Below are positions 12,527 through 23,302 of a stretch of DNA of 64,000 nt, piece after piece. The position numbers and the translations under genes were made by a program. This DNA is from Durusdinium trenchii (taxonomy: Eukaryota > Sar > Dinophyceae > Suessiales > Symbiodiniaceae). The DNA lies in the NCBI GenBank assembly GCA_963970005.1, contig CAXAMN010021362.1:247720-311719 (forward strand), in the 5' to 3' direction. Each line of letters starts with the position of its first letter. Position 1 is the first letter of the stretch. The notes below the pieces were generated by a model. That model was not told the origin of the DNA, ran no database searches, and saw only the letters and a list, made by a program, of their open reading frames with translations.

Positions 12527-12864
12527 GAAAAAGAAGCCCTTGAGAATTTCTCTTCGAGTGAGACTGCACGGGAAGAGTTGCCACAATTGGTTGCTGCGCT
12601 GCTCAAAGCCGTCAACTTGATGCCTGGATGTTGTTGCAAATGCACCTTTTTGTTTCAACATTCAGACCATGACCTTTTAGTTGGAGATGACCCTTCCCCG
12701 TGTCGGATCCATTTTGCATTGCCTCCTTAGCGTTTGAAAGAGGTCGTTTTGTGTTACCTGGTTCTGTGTCAAACCTTGGAAAACTGTTGTGTCAGAGTGT
12801 CACGATACAACGTTGCGGAATGTGTGGGAAGCACTGTCATAAGGCCAAGTGGTGTCACGAAAAC
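12527..12864 (+). CDS. Two exons, second with a CCHC zinc-knuckle signature
   Basis: Exon 12527 to about 12625 follows CTCCAG|G and reads EKEALENFSSSETAREELPQ then LVAALLKAVNLM. A second candidate, about 12795-12864 with a GT donor, reads QRCGMCGKHCHKAKWCHEN. That contains exactly C-x2-C-x4-H-x4-C, the spacing of the CCHC zinc knuckle known from nucleic-acid-binding proteins. The link between the two exons and to the pentapeptide exons 260 bp downstream is not proven. A knuckle fragment could also be a remnant of a retroelement Gag, but no reverse transcriptase or integrase remnant was seen nearby. Confidence 0.35.
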
Positions 12865-13129
12865 GGTGGAATGACTCACATTCTGCTGGTACTAGTTACT
12901 AGTTTCACACGTCCCTTTCTGCTATCTATCAGGCTGCTTACAGAACCAAGTTTGACCCCACCCATAAATTCGAGTCGCGCTAGTGGCGCCCTCCACCTGT
13001 GTAAGCAGTTTTGTACGGTGTTTGCGCTGGTTGGACAGGTGTATATCAGCTCGAATTGCCCATTCAATCTCACAAGTCAAGTTGCAACGGACTGGTCAAG
13101 TGTTGCTTATCGCTCAAGCCACCTCCAAG

Positions 13130-15013
13130 GCCCGCCGAGCGTGCGAACCTCCGCGGAGCGCATTTGCAGTACGTGCAGCTGCAGGGCGTTTGTTTGGAGA
13201 AAGCGAACCTCCAGGGTGCCGACCTGCGCGGCGCCGATTTGCGCGGCGCCAACCTGAAGAAGGCACAGCTGCAGGCAGCAGATTTGAGAGGCGCCAAGCT
13301 GAGAGGAGCTGCTTGGCTGAAGGTCGCTTTGACGGAAGAGGCTATGTAAGACTGTTCCAAGAACTCCTGGTTGTTCTGAAATGGAGGAAATGAAACACAA
13401 TGGGTCAATGTGTATTTGTATTTTTTACAATTTGTTTGAACGTCAATAGCCTCCTTGGGAGCTTGAGAGCTAGCGGAGACTAGACTAGACTTCTCCAAGT
13501 CAATAGGTTTGAGAGAAGAAACCACAACGACACTGGTAAGTTATCATTGTTGTTGACATTTCGACTTTAGTCGATCGTGTGCTTATCCAGCCATCACCTT
13601 CAACTTGCATGCGTTGAAATGGGTTGAAATTGATTGTGCGGGCTACCACGAGGAAACTGCCACCTCGTGTACCATTTACTAGATTTTGGTGCAATCTGGG
13701 GCCCGTACAATTTCGATGACAAATTTTCAACGGGTTGCAAAATCCCTTACACAACTGCAGTCACTTCAGGGTCCAGATTGACTTGGTGCTTTTGGTGCAC
13801 CGCTGCACGGGTGCCCACTCCAAGAAACGACTCTGCATATTATATTTCAGCATGAAGTCCAGGAGTCCATAAGTAACAATCAACAATTGAGCCTCCTAGA
13901 ACGTTAGAGGACCCAAGAGGCTACAAATGTAAGGAAGAACGTTGTATGACACTTACTTGCGCGTGTTCAGGCCAATCTTGATGGCGCCTCTTTGCATGGA
14001 GCCACCCTGGTGAATGCTGAGCTCCAAGACGTCAAGTTTCGGCTTACAGATCTCACAGGAGTGGATGGGCTCAGGGCTCAGAGGCTGAGCGGCTTAGAGA
14101 CCACTAAAACTTGGAACTTTATAAACTTTGCAGATGCAAGATGACTTGTTACTTTGGGTTGTGTGTGTGTGTCAGTTCTTTGAAGCGATTCACTTGTCTC
14201 GCTTCCCTATGGAACCTACTCCCCTATGCCTATGCATGGCGTTAATTCAAGACTGCTAAGTATTCAGTAACTAGTTTGGCGATTCAATCAGTCTTTCTAA
14301 AACATCTACAACTCGCTGATTCAGCATCCTTGCCGTTCCAGCATTCCTTTCCCTGTGGATTCTCTTACAGAATGAGACTCTATCGAAGTGTGTCAGTTAT
14401 TTTGCAAGTGATGCATTTGCTGGGTAGATGCAGTCAAAAATCCTTGTTGTTCGGCCGAGACCTTGGAAGTCAACTGGGGACAAGGTAAGTTTGCAAGATA
14501 GGTACATATATAGAAGTACCAGCACACGGATAGTATATAACACAAACATCTAATATATATACACACTGCGTATGACTTCTATGATTTTAGGGTGCTTATG
14601 GACAAAGCAACTGTTTGGTGTCTATTCAACAAGATTGGCCCGTTTTGTAGTCGTTGTACTGTTGTTGTCCCGAGTTTTTTTGTAGTTTGAGGCTATCCAA
14701 GAAGCCGCTTGTAAAGAGGTAGTTCGCTGCAAAGAAGGAGTCACTGAAGCACTTTCAAACATCCAAGGAAGAGGCCTGCACCATATCGCTGTACCAATTA
14801 CCAATTATCTTCATCGGAAGCGGACGAACGTTTTGTTTCCCCGCGTAGATGGAGAAGAGTCCTATAGAGGAAGATGTTGTTGACTCTATTTGTTCATTGA
14901 AGACACGCGCGACATCGATAGTTCATGTTGTTGCCCCATTTCCATGACAGGAGCCAATCTCTTTGGAGCTGACTTGACTGGCGCGCAGATGATGAGTGCA
15001 GAGTGGCAGAAGG
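13130..15013 (+). CDS. Pentapeptide-repeat protein (internal exons)
   Basis: Exons 13130-13322, 13971-14058 and 14951-15013. Exon 1 encodes tandem A(D/N)LxG units ([48 protein letters not shown]). Exon 2 continues in phase with [20 protein letters not shown] and ends TDLT. Exon 3 gives [20 protein letters not shown]. The five-residue period runs unbroken across both introns, which fixes the splice sites: the first intron is GT-AG, the second GA-AG (donor at 14059). Pentapeptide repeats fold as a right-handed quadrilateral beta-helix and usually mediate protein-protein contact; the specific role is unknown. The downstream donor at 15014 is GC. The upstream start was not found; the gene may continue into the exons ending at 18875. 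Confidence 0.65.
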
Positions 15014-15666
15014 GCAAAGCCCCCATTTGCCTTAATATCAAGTGAAGCTTGGATTTGGCAAAGTGTTTTTTCTTTAAGATTTCAGGGGGGCTGTGGGCTG
15101 TTGTCACTATTGTTTTTTTGGGTGTGGCGAGATGTTTGAGGGTACCAGTCACGAAAGGTAGCTTGAGCTACCTGAGTTCTCCTTGCTTTAGCAAAAATGT
15201 ATTACAATCAGGAGTTGGCATTGTGCATTGAGTTTGGTCCTGTAAGAGATGATTCTGTTCGTCGGGGGGGGGGGCCCTGGATCAAATCTCCCCTGCGCCG
15301 GTTCACGCCGTCATGGACTTCTACCAGGGTTATTTGAGATTATATACCTGCTACCTTTCGATCACCCCCTCCTCTCTCAAGTATTACATGATTGGTGTGC
15401 TGTTTCTACGGCCCATGCACCCAATGAACAAAGAGTGAACCGTTGCACCTGAAAGGGTGTGTTTCTTGGATGTTATTGCACGTGCTTGACATGAAACAGG
15501 CACTCCGGAGAAAAGAACTTTGGCCATAGAAGTGACACTGATGTGACTTTGATTTTTGAACTGCAGTCTGGAAAGTGTTTTTTCTTCCAGAAACTGCTCT
15601 GGAAACTGCTGAAATCGTTCTCACCTTTGAGGTCCGCGTGTGCCCCTGGGTTCGTTTTCCAAGAAG

Positions 15667-18600
15667 GCCCGGCATGAAAGTGCTGGGCAGATGATGAAGC
15701 AGATGTTCTTGGGCCGCGAAGATCGAGAGGAGTTGGATGACACCGAGGATGAGACGGACGAGACCACAAAAGGCGTGCCCTCAGATCAAGAGGACTCTTG
15801 GCTGAGAGCATTTAGATCAAATTACGCAGTGATCCGCAGTGGGTTTGTGTAGTAGTATGTATGTTTTTAATCGGGTATGTAATTGTTTAATTACTATGAC
15901 TGACTATGACTATAACCTCTTCAAAACCATGTTGGTCTCTCTCAAGGTGTCAACGCTCATTCAGGTCCTGTGCATTCACATCAAATGACGAAAACCCATG
16001 CGAATGTGACAACATGGACCCCAGCGCCCCTCCAAGAAATGTTCATTCAGAATCCGCATACAGATTGTTTCGTGCCATGGACTGGGGACTTGCCTTTGCG
16101 CAAGGTGAGTTAGATATAACGATATAACCGGGAAAGAAGCGGCACAGGCATAGACGAAGAGCAAACACCCACACTCTCTGCTAATTTCATTTGTGTTTGT
16201 TGGCCCTGTTGACCTTAGCCCTTAGCCCTAACGTTGCTGTAAACATGTGTTTGGGAATTATATTGAAACTTCAAGGTTTCGTAGAGTCAGGAAACAGCAC
16301 AGATCATCGTTTGCTGTATGCGGAGTGATGTTTTTGGAGTCTGCAGGTCTTCGGTTGTAACAGAAGACTCCTCAGCCAAAAATCCAGCCAGCTCAAGGAC
16401 ACGCTGTACTCCGAGCGCTCCGAGTGCGTCCCTTTGCTCGACTGCTGTGGATCGTCAATTGTGCCTGTCGATGTCGAGCCGGACTTGCTCAAAAGGTGCA
16501 CTCGCCTGAATTAGGGAAGTAAAGGGATGCCAGGTGACCTTTAATTTGAAGACTTCACAAACACACACGCGCAACATCAGTGGGTTGATGCGTGACTTGT
16601 TTTGGCGGAAGGCGTTTGATCGTGGCTGCAGCAAGTTCTCAACTCGTGTATCTCATGCATTGATGTCATTCGCAAAGCGATCAATCTATTGTTTATCCAT
16701 GTTTCTCCTTTTTGTTATTCTTCTTCCGTCCTCATTCCGGCGGCACAGGTTTGAAACTGCAGTGCAGCAAGTCGAGCGTCATTTGGGCGATGGGGACATG
16801 GCACAGGTGGGGTTGAAGCCAAGCATCGTGAGTGTATGATATGAACACTTACTAGCCGAGGTCTTCAACAACATGTCAAGAAGCCGCAAGTTATATCGTA
16901 GTGCATCAGGGAATGCACAATGCACAAACAGCATGATGACAGTGTTGGTCTATTGTGGCAATTGAAATGTGCGGAGTTCTTTTTGGTGAGATCATTCTTG
17001 TATCTATGCACGCATTTGTGTGGTTTCCTCTCTCAAGATGTTGCTATCATAGATGCAAGGTGAAGGTCTTGCGAAAGATGATGGAGGAAATGAAGAAAGA
17101 CACTTTCACAAAGACGCCTGGCAAGAGGTGATGTTGTCAGAATACGTAGGAGTATTGAAACTTTCTAGTTGCACCTAACAAATGATTAGACTGACATTGC
17201 ATCCCCGCCTAGTTTGTTTGGATGTTATTGAAGTCTCATTGCTGTTCGTTGTGGACACCACCAGTTTGAGCGAGAAACTCAAGGCTTTAAGGGGTGATTT
17301 GTGATGTCAGGTGCACCTCTGGTAATGTGCTGACATTTGCGCAGAGAGAGGGCCGATCCTTTTTCTTGTCTCACCTTCCTTGGAGCTGTTTCCAAGGAAC
17401 GTGGAACCATTGCTGAAGGCCCAGGCCCAGGCGAAAGAGGCGAAGGCCGAGCCGGAGTTGATCACCACCCTCGAGGAGTTGGCGCGTTTGGCGGACAAGC
17501 CCACGGGTGGCAAGTTCACCAAAGCAGTGACCGACTTTGCGGCACAGCTGATCAAAGTTGAAGGCGAGGATCGGCCAGGGATCAACATGGCCTCAGAACC
17601 AATCGGAAAAGGGGCATCCAACAGGTGCAGTTGTGCGTAAATCCTTCAACATTACCTGTTTGGCAAGCTTTGAGCTATGGGGCCATGCCCAAACATACAT
17701 GGTTGATGAATGGGCTGCCCCGAATAGCCACCAATAGAACCTATCAAAAGGTGCACACAAAAATTGAGTGTCTTGTTTCAACTATGTATTCAACTTTGCT
17801 TTTTGTGCATGCTTTTTGCTTGCCTATTGCACGCGGACAACTACATTCCTGAAAACTAATATGGACCCTAAGAACATCGTGAAAGACAGACTTCCTTTGC
17901 AAACCAGTGGTTTGTTCATCTTCTAGGGCACAACTGGAGGATTTGTCAGGCTAGCAACCGCATTCAGATCTGTTGAATCCTAGGTCCTAGGCCCATGATT
18001 TGGTTGCCTTCAAACACTTGCATTTCCAACCCTGCTCCCCACTGTCCAGGATTGGCGGTTCCTGAAGAGACTTGTGACAAAGCAAAGGACACAGGTTCCA
18101 AGGAAGCAAAGGTGATAGTCACACGGATCAAGAAGTTGATTGACTTTCAACTGACAGCGCCCACGAGCTTCTTGGTGATTTACAAATGGACCTATGTAGA
18201 ATGTAGAGCTGATCGGGATCCTGTGTGAACCATGGCATGTCCTTGTTCACCAAGGTTATTCCTCCGGTACAGCACTCAGCGCCAATTGCTTGTCAGGTTC
18301 AGATTGGATGGCACGAACCACCGGCTAACGTCACCTATTGTGAGCATTGTTTTGCCCATGAGTTGACTTCAAATTTGTTCTACGCTAGGAGTACATTTCA
18401 ACTCAGGTAGCAGTTTTGCAAAGGTGTCAGCTTGTTGCTGTTTTGCTGGAGGCTTTGCTTGTTTCATCCCCCCTTTTCAGATGACCTCCGATTTGCGGGA
18501 ATTAGAGGCCCGCCGCTCTGGGAGGAAACCTTTATGACATGCAGCTTACCCGCGGGGGGTGGCGACCCTGCGCAGCTTCCCCGTCGTGTCAGAAATCGAA

Positions 18601-18875
18601 CGCCCCTTCCCAAGCTGGTGTATTGAATGATTGGACGACATAAAGAGTTCGACTTGGGGATTTGAGCCAAGTCTTCTTGTTTGATGCTGTGGCTATCAAG
18701 TTTGGCATGGTTGAGCTGAGCCGAATCTAGAGGTGGTGACCTTAGTGGTCATGCAAATCCTCTTCTATTAGACACGGTCAGGCCCAACCTCCGACACCGG
18801 AGCATGCAGGACATGCTGGGCCACATCGAGAAGCTGCAGGAAACGGTCAACGTGAACAACTGGGATGAGCCATGA
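15667..18875 (+). CDS. Multi-exon acidic/coiled-coil protein, 3' part of gene
   Basis: Exons: 15667-15772 (MMKQMFLGREDREELDD and an acidic tail, GC donor), 16347-16495, 16749-16806, 17060-17127, 17397-17624, 18050-18111, 18481-18524 and 18782-18875 (TGA). From 16347 to 17624 phases chain exactly (split AGG, phase 0, split AGG): SERSECVPLLDCCGSS, then FETAVQQVERHLGDGDMAQ, VKVLRKMMEEMKKDTFTK, and the Ala/Glu/Lys-rich LLKAQAQAKEAKAEPELI with FTKAVTDFAAQLIKVEG. The end reads MTSDLRELEARRSGR joined (GA donor at 18525) to HRSMQDMLGHIEKLQETV and a stop. The junction 17624 to 18050 does not phase, so an exon is probably missing there. Heptad-like helices suggest coiled coil. No family recognised. It may be the C-terminal part of the pentapeptide gene upstream. 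Confidence 0.5.
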
Positions 18876-19220
18876 CTGACTCCAGTTGTGTTAGTGTGTT
18901 GCCTTTGTTTTCTTCTAGCTGTGCTACTTATTTGGTGGGTGCAGGCTGTTGTAAAATTATGCCCAAGTGACCCAAGTGGTTGCCCTTTTGGGTGAGTGCT
19001 AGACAAAAGAAGTTAAGCCGTTAAGCTCGACAATGTTCCACTAGATTCCAAGTTGTGATGTCTTAAACAAGGTAGGCCTTGTGGCCAATCATTCCACACA
19101 GATGGCTAGGCTACCCTCCAAAACCAAGCCCTACTTTTGTTTTTGGGAAGATGGGTACGTCCCAAACATGATGGATCAAGAGTGGTGTGTTCACTTGGAG
19201 TCGCTTGTCCTTGCAGACAG
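18876..19220. other. Probable spacer after a gene end
   Basis: Between the TGA at 18873-18875 and the next exon candidate at 19221. No coding bias, repeat or RNA gene seen. Confidence 0.3.
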
Positions 19221-21134
19221 GGCCGTCGACCGAGCCCATCCGTTAGTTGGAGTGCGTTCGCCAGGCCGCCACTGCCTGCAACCAGGTGGAAGGAAACAAC
19301 TGACCCCAGCCGCCTCCATTCGCGCTTGATTTTGCTCACAAACATCCTCCCATACCTGCATGTACTAATTATCTCCCATATATTCCCATATCTCTCTTTG
19401 CTTCTGAGAACCTGCTTGTATAGCACTTAAGCTTCGGCTTCTCGCAAAGACTAGTTGTAATCATCGGCGGAGATGCACCATGTTTTTTCACGACCGTTTC
19501 CGTACCTTGCAACAAAACTGTAAGACTCAAGACGCGCGAATCTCCTTCAACAACAGCTATTGAGGCAACTGTGTTTTTGTTTTAAAGATGGTGTAGTCTA
19601 GATGCAGATCTTGTTGAACTGACTCCTGTTTCTTACCTCCATGACAGGTGGTGCCTGATTGCTTAGTTATGTTGCGAAACAAATGTTCTTTTCCACTAAG
19701 GGTGCCCCTGCCTTCAGGAACTCTTGTGGATCTTTGAAGGGGGATACCGCTTGTTCACTTTCTTCAACAACTCCTGTAAGCTGTGAGTACTGAGTACAGG
19801 AGTCACTGAGAGGGTGTGCGGAGAAAAAGAGTGGAAGTATGCAAGCAACGAACAAGGATAAAAGGACAATGAATTGCATTCAAGTTTTGTGACTCGTGGT
19901 CATCGGAACAGCGGAAGGTTTTGTAAGAGAAATAAGTTTGGGGTGTGCGCAGTGTCATGACATGTCATGTGCACGGTGTGGTACCCCGGAGGGGCGCCCC
20001 ATTTGTAAATTGTATCCATGGAATTGCATTCCAAACATACATAAGAAGGTTGCTAGGTTCTTGCTTAATTAAGGGGCTGGAAACACAGCTTTGGGCTGCC
20101 TATTTTACACTGCAAACATGAAAGTAGTAACCGGTAGGCCTGTCCAATCAGTCCAGTCATCATTTTAACGGTCTTGTTTTTATTCGTTTTGAGGACATCA
20201 TCGACAACTTTGTTTGCATGCTGAAGTTGCAAAGTCAGCTGACCGGGGAGCGCAGCCGCTCCGTGTTTTTGGCCATGTGGAAGGGGGAGAAACTGCGACA
20301 ATCGGTGGGAGCACCTTGGCTGAGATCATCAAGGAGAAACTGCACATTTATTCATAACAAGTTGGATCTGAGCCTTCAAGCTCATACATTCTAATTAGTG
20401 CCTCGTTGCCCACCAACAATCACACACAGATTGGTTTCTGAAACTTGCCAAGGCACGAACTGAACTTTCCATGACACTCAGTTTGGGAGCAACTGTTGTG
20501 ACCATTTGGTTGTCGACGTTGAATCGTTGTCCAAACATGTGCTTGCCAAATGTCCAGTTGTTTGTAACATCAAAGCCCTGCCTTTGGATCCACATGATGG
20601 CACCATTGCTTTCTTGGAACTATATATTATATATCCCTATATATAGATTGAACATGTGCATGAGATATGTCCATCACCAGTCTTGTCTCACCAGGGCTGC
20701 CGAAGGTGCCAACCGACTGTTCTGACTCACTGAGGGCTGCCATAGAAGTTGCACACCACCCAAGGTTCTACAGTCCTACAGGTTGCCCTCAGTTGTTAAT
20801 CCGTACCAAATGTAGATTCCAAATGCAACATGTTGTGGAACATGCCACATGGTTGTGCTGAGCTGTTTTCTCCGGAGCTTGTTCTTTGCAAGGTTGGCTG
20901 GGTCATTTGTGTGTCTTAGTCATACTGACACAAGGCTGGCTCGTCGACGTCACTGAATAGATTAATCAGAAGTATGCTCAGCGCGATTTGCATATATTCA
21001 CATATATCATATCTCTCTTTTGAGTCACGCCATGTCCTTTCTTCCAACAACCGCAGCTTTCAAAGTGGCACAGAAAGGTTCCTTTGAGACTTCCTGAGGT
21101 GGCCAAGCTCTTTCAGGAGGTGTCGCCGGCTTAG
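19221..21134 (+). CDS. Plus-strand exons of an unknown protein ending at 21134
   Basis: Exons: 19221-19285 (DRAHPLVGVRSPGRHCLQP, GT donor), 20194-20304 (DIIDNFVCMLKLQSQL, then GERSRSVFLAMWKGEKL, GT donor), about 20695-20768 (LPKVPTDCSDSLRAAIEVAH) and a terminal exon about 21060-21134 (LPEVAKLFQEVSPA then TAG). The 20194 exon has very strong third-position G/C. For the 20.7 kb exon a second open frame (AAEGANRLF, stop) is possible. No domain recognised. Introns of 0.3-0.9 kb between exons contain nothing else I can support. Confidence 0.4.
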
Positions 21135-21599
21135 CTGAAACGAACAGCCATACTAGCGACATTGGATGTGATGAATGAACAGCCCAATAGACATGCAGCC
21201 GGAATACGTCACCAAGCCTCCGCACAAGTGCTTTTGCAAAAAAACATGGGCCACAAAAGAGCAAACCAAAGGCGAGAAAGTGTGGTGCAAAACTTTACAA
21301 AACAATCCGTCAGTAGAAAGATGTTCTAACATGGGCAAACGTGAAATTTCGTTCGAAAAATGATTGGAGCCTGAGAGGCAGTCAAAATTGTGGGATTCCC
21401 TATGTTTGTTCGGGTACTGAACTTTGGTGACTGCTTTCTTCTTCGTGCGTCACGAGTCACGAGTGTTTTTTTTACTGACATGGACAAGACAGGAAACGAT
21501 CCAGATGCAGTTGCTACAAACGAGCCGTTTTCCGTTTTGTCTTCAACAGTGGCACAGGTCTTTTAAATTGTGTTTGCTTGACATTGGCTGTCTCGCTTG

Positions 21600-22051
21600 C
21601 TGAGGAACAACCACAATGACCCTCCCAACTTTGTGATGCACAAGGTCAAAGATGCCGTCCAGGTTGTCAAAGAGGATGCTTTGGCATGGAGAACGGCTCT
21701 GAAGAAGGACCAGCCAACGAAGAAAACAGAAATGCATCTTGTTTTGTCCAATAATCGCTTGAGTGGAACCGATTATGGTGCAGGAACAGGCATTGAACAG
21801 TTTGCATCACCTCTTTTTGTGGTTTCACTCCACAACACGTTCTTAAAAACGCCCTGCGCTTGTCTCACAGGGTTCTTCTGGACAGGTGGTTTGTCTCGAG
21901 GCCTTGATCCCTTGTTCAGGAGATTACGTCTATCAATCGAGCGAAGGCGCGGCAAGACTTCCTGATCCAGTGCAACCTGGACAGTTGTCGGGAGGGCAGA
22001 GCTCGATGTTTGGCCAGGTTCAAGGGAGTTGAATCAAAAAATGCAATGTAA
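21600..22051 (+). CDS. Terminal exons of an unknown gene
   Basis: A coding stretch at about 21600-21740 (NFVMHKVKDAVQVVKED, then ALAWRTALKKDQPTKKTE) precedes a terminal exon 21920-22051. The latter starts after TTCAG|G and reads EITSINRAKARQDFLIQ, CNLDSCREGRARCLARF, then TAA. Third positions support this frame. Family not recognised; the exact ends of the first exon are unclear. Confidence 0.4.
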
Positions 22052-23302
22052 AATAATGGAAGACTCTAGAGTTTCACTCACCAACCTATTTTATGTAAAT
22101 GTTATGTAATTTGAGATGTTAGGATCCAATCCAATACCTTAATCGGCATTTTAGAGAGAACCTTGTGTTTTTGCTACCGCAACGTAAAATGAGACAGCAA
22201 GTAAGTAGTACTCTCCAGAAGGCTCACGACTTGGGGGATTCGGAGGTTGATTTCGTGCCCAGGTATTTGCCAAGGTATTCTGGTCTTCTTCTCCACCACC
22301 CTCTCCCTGCTCATCTCTTTATTTCTGAGACCATACGTTGAGAAGAAATTCATGTCTGGTTCAGAGTCCACTCCACCCGGCGAGTGAGCTAGATTTGCAA
22401 AGCACCTCGGGAGCTGCTCGAGGCTGATGTACTACACTATACTGTACTAACATGTATGTTCCTCAAAGAACCTGGGAAGCTGCGAACCATGTTGAAAGCG
22501 ACTCTTCCTCGAAGTTGGCTGCTTCTATGATTGACTCTTAGGACACGAACTGCAGACCCTCATCTCCCTGGAGAAATGTTTATAGATGTGTCCTTTTGCT
22601 TGGCGGCCCATTTCAACCAGCAAAATAATATAGAGTTGCAAGGAGGCTAGTCGGCGATAGATGTTCAAAGATTTTTGGAAGAGAAAACATCCAACGACTT
22701 GTAGCCGGGAGGGCGGTTTCTTTCCTTTTGCAAGGTGGGTGCCCTTCAGAATGTTGTTTTGCTTGGCAACGAAGATGTGTTTTTCTTACCCTGGGCCCAG
22801 GGCTGATCCAAATCAGCCTACGTGCAAGCAAAGCAAAGCATCAAACATTGTAAATTCTCCACCCGTCACCAGTCCATCGAGCTCACTACAATTTTCTATG
22901 GTTTCTTCAGCATCTTCAGCCTTTGGCATGCCATCACTCTCAAGTCGGACCTGCAACTCTCTCCACTCAGCCCCAGCCTCGAGTGCCATTTCGGAAGCTC
23001 TTTGGACACCGAGCAGTTGCGGAGTTTCCGGCCGTAGATGGTCATTGACCAGACCAGACCAGACTTGTGACTGGAGGCTCAACTAGCTTTGACAGAAGCA
23101 AATGAACACTTCCCGCTTCAGAGACCTTTGCAACCAATCATCCTCCAAGTGTCACAGGTCCATCAGCTGTTTCCCTGCAGTGCTCCAGAGGACATTGCAG
23201 CATCGATCTTCAATCACGCGAACTCCTGAGCGTCGTTGAGTGCTGAAAAACTGTGAGCATCATCATGGCAACCGTTGCCTTCAGCCTTTCGAGGCCTTTC
23301 AG
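22052..23302. other. Region without a firm plus-strand exon
   Basis: No convincing plus-strand exon. A minus-strand open stretch at about 22830-23020 (GAEWRELQVRLESDGMPKA, then EDAEETIENCSELDGL, GT donor) is protein-like but has only moderate third-position bias and runs against the orientation of its neighbours. It is discussed under findings. Confidence 0.3.

Noticed and set aside
15240-15290. G-run at 15265-15273 as a regulatory G-quadruplex
   Set aside because: Only one G tract; no four-tract arrangement in the vicinity.
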